Notes under the pieces: generated by a model
Told to the model about the DNA's origin: nothing
Database searches by the model: none
Seen by the model: the letters and a program-made list of their open reading frames with translations, nothing else
NCBI GenBank assembly: GCA_946480175.1
Contig: CAMLIK010000003.1
Location: 16,145 to 80,144, forward strand
Reading direction: 5' to 3'
DNA from: an uncultured Gilliamella sp.
GTDB lineage: Bacteria > Pseudomonadota > Gammaproteobacteria > Enterobacterales > Orbaceae
DNA length: 64,000 bases
Part shown: in pieces, positions 57,240 to 64,000 of the stretch
Layout: each line of letters begins with the position of its first letter
Position numbering within the stretch: position 1 is the stretch's first letter
Translations under genes and position numbers: made by a program

Positions 57240-58220
57240 TTACATTATTGATATTAACTTTAATGGTGGGGCTTTCATTGCTTCAATTTGTTGGTTAAAT
57301 TGCTTTAACTGTTGTTGCCAAACATCAATATCAGTTAACCAAGGAAAGGTTCGCGGAAAAGCCGGATCGTGCCAACGTTGAATAATCCATGCCAAGTGGT
57401 GAACCATTCGCATTGCTCTTAATGGTTCAATTAATTTCAATTGATTATTATCAAACAAGAAAAATTCTTCGTAAAGTTCAATAAAATTCGCTAACTGAAT
57501 TTGTTGGCGATCACCATTTAATAGCATCCAAATATCTTGAATTGCTGGACCGTTTCTTGCATCATCGAAGTCAAGCATGATAGCTTCATCCCGCCATAAA
57601 ATATTTCCGGGATGGCAATCGGCATGTAGTCGAATTGGTTGCCAATCGTTATGCCAATGTTGTTCAACAGTTTTAATTAAATCGCGGAGGATGATTTTAA
57701 GATCTGTTTGGATTTTATTCGGGATGATTGCGTTAGATAACAAAATTTCTTGAGGTTGGTAAAGATATTCTTGCAAACCTATGGTTGGACGGTGTTCAAA
57801 AGGTTGTTTTGCCCCAATTTGATGAATTCGACCGAGCATGGTTGCAACTGAATCAAATTGCTCTAAATTATCGATTTCATATTGTCTTGCGCCAACACTT
57901 GGAAATAATGCAAATAGATAGCCCTGATATTCATGTACAGTACTGTTGTTAATTACCAGAGGTGCAATAACTGAAATATCTGCCTGTGATAATTGTTGAG
58001 TAAATTGATGCTCTTCAATAATTTGTGAATTATTCCACCGATGTGGCCGATAATATTTAACGACATAACGAGTACGATTTTCGTCCGAAAATTGATATAC
58101 GCGATTTTCATAACTATTTAAAGCGGTAAGACCTGAATCGACGTAAATTCCGATGGTAGCTAAACTATCAAGAATAAGTTCTGGCGATAAAGTTTGAAAA
58201 GAAAATGCACTGTTATTCAT
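57240..58220 (-). CDS. srkA: Stress response Ser/Thr protein kinase SrkA (YihE)
   Basis: SFQTLSPELILDSLATIGI; LHADCHPGNILWRD; LDFDDARNGPAIQDIWMLL. Confidence 0.93.
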   Translation of the reverse strand: MNNSAFSFQTLSPELILDSLATIGIYVDSGLTALNSYENRVYQFSDENRTRYVVKYYRPHRWNNSQIIEEHQFTQQLSQADISVIAPLVINNSTVHEYQGYLFALFPSVGARQYEIDNLEQFDSVATMLGRIHQIGAKQPFEHRPTIGLQEYLYQPQEILLSNAIIPNKIQTDLKIILRDLIKTVEQHWHNDWQPIRLHADCHPGNILWRDEAIMLDFDDARNGPAIQDIWMLLNGDRQQIQLANFIELYEEFFLFDNNQLKLIEPLRAMRMVHHLAWIIQRWHDPAFPRTFPWLTDIDVWQQQLKQFNQQIEAMKAPPLKLISIM

Positions 58221-58229
58221 TATGTTCCT

Positions 58230-58841
58230 TTATTGCTGGCTAAACCATTTGTCTAATTTTTGTTTTAACGCATCTAATCCAACACGCTTTGGTGATGAGA
58301 ATGGTGTAACAGATATATCTCCTTGAAATGGTAAAATGGCTTCTTTAACCATATTTACTTGCTTTTTTTGGGCACCGGAAGCCAGTTTATCTGCTTTAGT
58401 TAGTAGCAGCATTACCGAAATATTGACGGACACTGCCCATTCAATCATTTGTTGATCCAAATCCTTTAGAGGGTGTCGAATATCCATCAATACAACCAAA
58501 CCTTTTAGACTCTCTCGTTTTTGCAAATATTCACCAAGAGATTTTTGCCATTTGCGTTTGATAGCCTCTGGTACTTGTGCATAACCATAACCTGGTAAAT
58601 CAACTAAGCGGCAGTTTTCCTCAACTTCAAATAAATTTATTAGTTGAGTGCGCCCCGGTGTTTTACTGGTTCTTGCTAAAGATTTTTGATTAGTTAATGT
58701 ATTAAGTGCACTTGATTTTCCTGCGTTTGAGCGTCCGGCAAATGCAATTTCAACGCCGGTATCAACGGGTAAATGAGTAATGTCTGGAGCACTTAAAATA
58801 AAATGCGTTTTCGCATAATTTAATGGTCGAATGTCGGTCAT
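58230..58841 (-). CDS. engB: Ribosome biogenesis GTPase YihA/EngB
   Basis: [31 protein letters not shown]. Confidence 0.95.
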   Translation of the reverse strand: MTDIRPLNYAKTHFILSAPDITHLPVDTGVEIAFAGRSNAGKSSALNTLTNQKSLARTSKTPGRTQLINLFEVEENCRLVDLPGYGYAQVPEAIKRKWQKSLGEYLQKRESLKGLVVLMDIRHPLKDLDQQMIEWAVSVNISVMLLLTKADKLASGAQKKQVNMVKEAILPFQGDISVTPFSSPKRVGLDALKQKLDKWFSQQ

Positions 58842-58908
58842 AAACAATATCCTTTAAGTGCATTAACGGCACTTAATCACTTAAAATGCCGTTACTGTAT
58901 AGAAAAAC

Positions 58909-60123
<1,215 letters not shown>

Positions 60124-60311
60124 TCAATCCTTATATTAACCAACAATCTTTTTATATTCTATGTTATTTGCAGAGATAGTAAAGTAAATATTTATTCATT
60201 ATTATTGAATTTATATTCATTTAAGAAAGATAAATATTTTATTCTTTTCTGTAATTATTTTCGGGTATAATTAGCGGTTAATTAATGATCCTTACTAAAA
60301 TAGGAATAAAT

Positions 60312-60581
60312 ATGAGTCGTATTATTTATTGCCATTATCTAAAAGAAGAGTCCGAAGGTCTGGATTTTCAGCTTTATCCTGGAGAGCTAGGCAAGCGTAT
60401 TTATAATGAAATTTCCAAGTTAGCCTGGCAAGAATGGCTTAAAAAACAAACAATGTTAATTAATGAAAATAAACTTAATATGATGAATTTAGAACATCGT
60501 AAAAAAATTGAAACCGAAATGGTGAAGTTTTTGTTTGAAGGTGAAGATGTGATTATTGATGGATATAAACCTGAAAATTGA
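60312..60581 (+). CDS. yggX: Fe(2+)-trafficking protein YggX
   Basis: [31 protein letters not shown]. Confidence 0.96.
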   Translation: MSRIIYCHYLKEESEGLDFQLYPGELGKRIYNEISKLAWQEWLKKQTMLINENKLNMMNLEHRKKIETEMVKFLFEGEDVIIDGYKPEN

Positions 60582-60591
60582 GAGTCTAACA

Positions 60592-61662
60592 ATGAAAAAC
60601 AATTTTAAAATTCTTACATTACTCATTTCAGTAACTTTATTAACGGCCTGTCCCGGCTCAAATAACAAAAAAACTGACGAAGACTATTACGTAAAAGATA
60701 CCAACGCATTTAATATTTTAATAAGTCAGTACGCTAATAATATAGAACAGATTTGGGGACCTAAAGAGGTCCTAATTGCCGGACCTAAAGATTATGTTCA
60801 ATATGAAGATAATTTACAAACTCGAGTTCATATCAACTTTGTTTCAGGAGTAATTACCATTGAGACTTTATCTGATACACCTATTAATAATTTGAAGGAA
60901 GCGATTGTATCAACATTACTTATGCCTGAACCAGTTGATATCATAAGGCGAGATAAAATAAGTCAGAATTTATCTGAAGAGCCTTTTTTATACAATCAGG
61001 TTCTTGATCAGGAAAGACAACCAATTCGTTGGAGTGGAAGAGCAAATAGCTTTGCTGATTATTTGCTTGCCAACAATTTGAAAGTCCGCTCATCAGAATC
61101 TCATAAAATTACTTACATTGAAATTAAACTTGTTCCAAATCATATTAATCAACGCGCAAAAAAATTCTTACCTTTAGTTACTGAAGCATCAAATCGTTAC
61201 TTTATTGATGAACGATTGATTTTAGCGATTATGGAAGTCGAATCTGCATTTAACCCTTATGCTGTTAGTCGCACAGATGCATTAGGATTGATGCAAGTAC
61301 AACAACATACTGCTGGTCGTGATATCTTCAAGATGCGAGGTAAATCAGGCGAACCAAGTCGTCAATTTTTACTTGATCCTCGTAATAATGTCGATATGGG
61401 AACCGCTTATTTATCTCTTCTAAAAACGAAGTATTTAGCAGGTATAAATAATCCAATTTCATTACGATATGCGATGATAACCTCCTATAATGGTGGTGCA
61501 GGTAGTGTATTACGCACATTTTCTGATGATCGAAATGAAGCAATTAATATAATTAATTCGATGACACCTCAGCAAGTTTATCGAAAATTAGTGACTTCAC
61601 ATGTTTCTCAAGAGTCACGAAATTATCTTATCAAAGTTAGTAAAATTCTTGATAATAAGTAA
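60592..61662 (+). CDS. mltC: Membrane-bound lytic murein transglycosylase C
   Basis: Lipoprotein signal; SLT motif ILAIMEVESAFNPYAVSRTDALGLMQV; next to yggX. Confidence 0.93.
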   Translation: MKNNFKILTLLISVTLLTACPGSNNKKTDEDYYVKDTNAFNILISQYANNIEQIWGPKEVLIAGPKDYVQYEDNLQTRVHINFVSGVITIETLSDTPINNLKEAIVSTLLMPEPVDIIRRDKISQNLSEEPFLYNQVLDQERQPIRWSGRANSFADYLLANNLKVRSSESHKITYIEIKLVPNHINQRAKKFLPLVTEASNRYFIDERLILAIMEVESAFNPYAVSRTDALGLMQVQQHTAGRDIFKMRGKSGEPSRQFLLDPRNNVDMGTAYLSLLKTKYLAGINNPISLRYAMITSYNGGAGSVLRTFSDDRNEAINIINSMTPQQVYRKLVTSHVSQESRNYLIKVSKILDNK

Positions 61663-61855
61663 TTATGAAATAGATGATCATTAGTCACTTTGTCTAACCT
61701 AAATTAAAGTTTTTAAATTGTGGCTAACTTATTGGTGATTTATATAATTATTAATTTATGATTTTATAGTTTTAATGTTATTTAATAAAAAAAACGTGAT
61801 CTACTTCAATTTTTGAGTATACTATGCGTCTCATAAAAGCATAGTTTTTTTGAGG

Positions 61856-62713
61856 ATGTCAACATTGAGTAATGATAAGCTTGTGGACTCATTTTCTCCC
61901 GCACAAATGACCCAAATCGCCGAGGAACTTGGCAACTATAAAGTTAATAAACACCCTAGTAGTACTATCTTATCTGCTATTCTTGCAGGTGTTTTTATCT
62001 CTATCGCATTCGTTTTCTATATTACTGCTACAACCGGCACGGCAACGGTTGCTTTTGGCTTAGCTAAATTAGTTGGCGGTATCTGTTTCTCGCTTGGTTT
62101 AATGCTTGTTGTATGTTGTGGAACAGATCTTTTTACTTCAACCATTTTAACTATCTTACCTAAAATGACGCATAGAATTAGTTGGGTAAAGATGTTTCGT
62201 AACTGGATTTTTGTCTATATTGGTAACTTTATTGGTGCTATACTGTTTGTCGCAATTATTTGGTTTTCTGGGCAATATATGGTTGCCAATGGTTTATGGG
62301 GATTGAATGTATTACAAACCGCAGATCATAAATTACATCATACTTTTATCGAAGCTGTATTCCTTGGTTTATTAGCTAACTTAATGGTTTGTTTAGCCGC
62401 TTGGATGAGTTATGCTGGTCGCAGTTTGCTTGATAAAATGTTAATTATGGTGTTGCCCGTGGCAATGTTTGTTGCTAGTGGCTTTGAACATAGTATTGCA
62501 AATATGTTTATGATTCCTATGGGAATTGTAATTAACAATTTTGCGTCGCCTGAGTTTTGGACTGCTGTTGGGGTTTCTCCTGATGCATTTAAAGCATTAA
62601 CAGTTGAACATTTTATTGTGAATAATTTAATTCCTGTTACTATCGGAAATATTTTAGGGGGGCTGTTAATTGCTATCCCTAATTGGGCTTTACATTTACG
62701 TAAACCACATTGA
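61856..62713 (+). CDS. focA: Formate transporter FocA
   Basis: FNT family protein directly upstream of pflB; ATG start at 61856. Confidence 0.95.
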   Translation: MSTLSNDKLVDSFSPAQMTQIAEELGNYKVNKHPSSTILSAILAGVFISIAFVFYITATTGTATVAFGLAKLVGGICFSLGLMLVVCCGTDLFTSTILTILPKMTHRISWVKMFRNWIFVYIGNFIGAILFVAIIWFSGQYMVANGLWGLNVLQTADHKLHHTFIEAVFLGLLANLMVCLAAWMSYAGRSLLDKMLIMVLPVAMFVASGFEHSIANMFMIPMGIVINNFASPEFWTAVGVSPDAFKALTVEHFIVNNLIPVTIGNILGGLLIAIPNWALHLRKPH

Positions 62714-62778
62714 TTTTTATAATATTTACCCTTATGTAAGAGTAGATGGATATTTTTGTAAACCTGAGGTTAATAACT

Positions 62779-64000
62779 ATGAGTAATTTAAACGAAGTAC
62801 AAGCAAAGGCTTGGAAAGGATTTAAAGAGGGTGATTGGCAAAGTAATGTCAATGTTCGCGATTTCATTCAAAAAAATTACACACCTTATGAGGGTGATGA
62901 ATCTTTCTTAGCTGGTGCTACAGAAGCAACCACAAAATTGTGGGATAAAGTGATGGAAGGTATCAAATTTGAAAACTCCACTCATACGCCAGTTGATTTT
63001 GATACAAGTGTAATCTCTACTATTACTGCTCATGATGCAGGTTACATCGAAAAGGATTTAGAGAAGATTGTTGGTTTACAAACCGAAAAACCATTAAAAC
63101 GTGCGATTATCCCGTTTGGTGGTATCAAAATGATCGAAAATTCTTGTAAAGCTTACAATAGAACTTTAGATCCATTAGTCAAAAAAATCTTTACTGAATA
63201 TCGTAAAACTCATAACCAAGGTGTGTTTGATATTTATACTCCAGATATCCTTCGTTGCCGCAAATCAGGTGTAATTACTGGTCTTCCTGATGCTTATGGC
63301 CGTGGACGTATCATTGGTGATTACCGTCGTGTTGCTCTTTATGGTATTGATTACCTAATGCAAGATAAATTTGCACAATTTACTTCATTACAAGCTGACT
63401 TCGAAAATGGCGTTGATTTACCAATGACTATGCAACGTCGTGAAGAAATTGCTGAGCAACATCGAGCACTTGGTCAAATTAAAGAGATGGCTGCGAAATA
63501 TGGTTTTGATATTTCAGCACCGGCAACTACTGCACAAGAAGCTGTTCAATGGACTTATTTTGGTTATTTAGCTGCGGTTAAATCTCAAAATGGTGCAGCG
63601 ATGTCTCTTGGTCGTACCTCTACATTCTTTGATATTTACTTCCAACGTGATTTAGCAGCTGGTTTAATCACAGAAAAAGAAGCGCAAGAAATTGTTGACC
63701 ACTTTGTTATGAAATTACGCATGGTTCGTTTCTTACGTACTCCTGAATATGATGAGTTATTCTCAGGTGACCCAATTTGGGCAACAGAATCTATTGCTGG
63801 TATGGGTGTTGACGGACGTACACTTGTCACTAAAACATCTTTCCGTTTCTTAAATACACTTTATACAATGGGGCCTTCTCCAGAACCAAATATGACAATT
63901 CTTTGGTCTGAACAATTACCTGCTGGTTTTAAAGAATTTGCATCAAAAGTATCTATCGATACTTCATCTTTACAATATGAAAATGATGACTTGATGCGTC
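62779..64000 (+). CDS. pflB: Formate C-acetyltransferase (pyruvate formate-lyase), 3' truncated by window
   Basis: [48 protein letters not shown]… open to window end; absent from the ORF track because no stop is reached. Confidence 0.97.
   Translation, partial: MSNLNEVQAKAWKGFKEGDWQSNVNVRDFIQKNYTPYEGDESFLAGATEATTKLWDKVMEGIKFENSTHTPVDFDTSVISTITAHDAGYIEKDLEKIVGLQTEKPLKRAIIPFGGIKMIENSCKAYNRTLDPLVKKIFTEYRKTHNQGVFDIYTPDILRCRKSGVITGLPDAYGRGRIIGDYRRVALYGIDYLMQDKFAQFTSLQADFENGVDLPMTMQRREEIAEQHRALGQIKEMAAKYGFDISAPATTAQEAVQWTYFGYLAAVKSQNGAAMSLGRTSTFFDIYFQRDLAAGLITEKEAQEIVDHFVMKLRMVRFLRTPEYDELFSGDPIWATESIAGMGVDGRTLVTKTSFRFLNTLYTMGPSPEPNMTILWSEQLPAGFKEFASKVSIDTSSLQYENDDLMR

Noticed and set aside
58859-58900. 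TAACGGCA…TGCCGTTA hairpin between argD and engB
   Set aside because: Plausible stem but no U tract on either strand; not called a terminator.

Overview
AT-rich gammaproteobacterial chromosomal window. Gene content and order suggest an Orbaceae/Gilliamella-like host; this is an inference from protein look and not a database result. Nearly all of it is coding. Core blocks, left to right: SBF-type transporter, pit, usp, ydfG; thr operon (thrLABC); nrdR-ribD; a FruA-type PTS/GatY/PfkB locus that looks like D-tagatose catabolism; hemW, yeaD-like, rplY, zwf-pgl; the complete dcw cell-wall/division cluster (rsmH to lpxC); yfbR; a CitAB/DcuSR-type two-component system with malic enzyme and a 2-hydroxycarboxylate transporter; a WaaY-like kinase; a GntR/GatY/GatABC/FGGY/GatD polyol locus; gpm-like, yhbQ, srkA, engB, argD, yggX, mltC, focA and a truncated pflB. 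Items the ORF track does not show: (1) a clean two-state transcription attenuator with an unlisted 23-aa Thr/Ile-rich leader peptide in front of thrA; (2) a multiply frameshifted mraZ pseudogene heading an otherwise intact dcw cluster; (3) a promoter in front of the GntR polyol locus made of a perfect CRP box plus four phased 10-bp repeats; (4) a G10 homopolymer inside the GTP-binding motif of ftsZ; (5) a decayed region downstream of ribD. I saw no CRISPR array, tRNA/rRNA, intact IS element or phage, and no clear wholly novel defence-type system.
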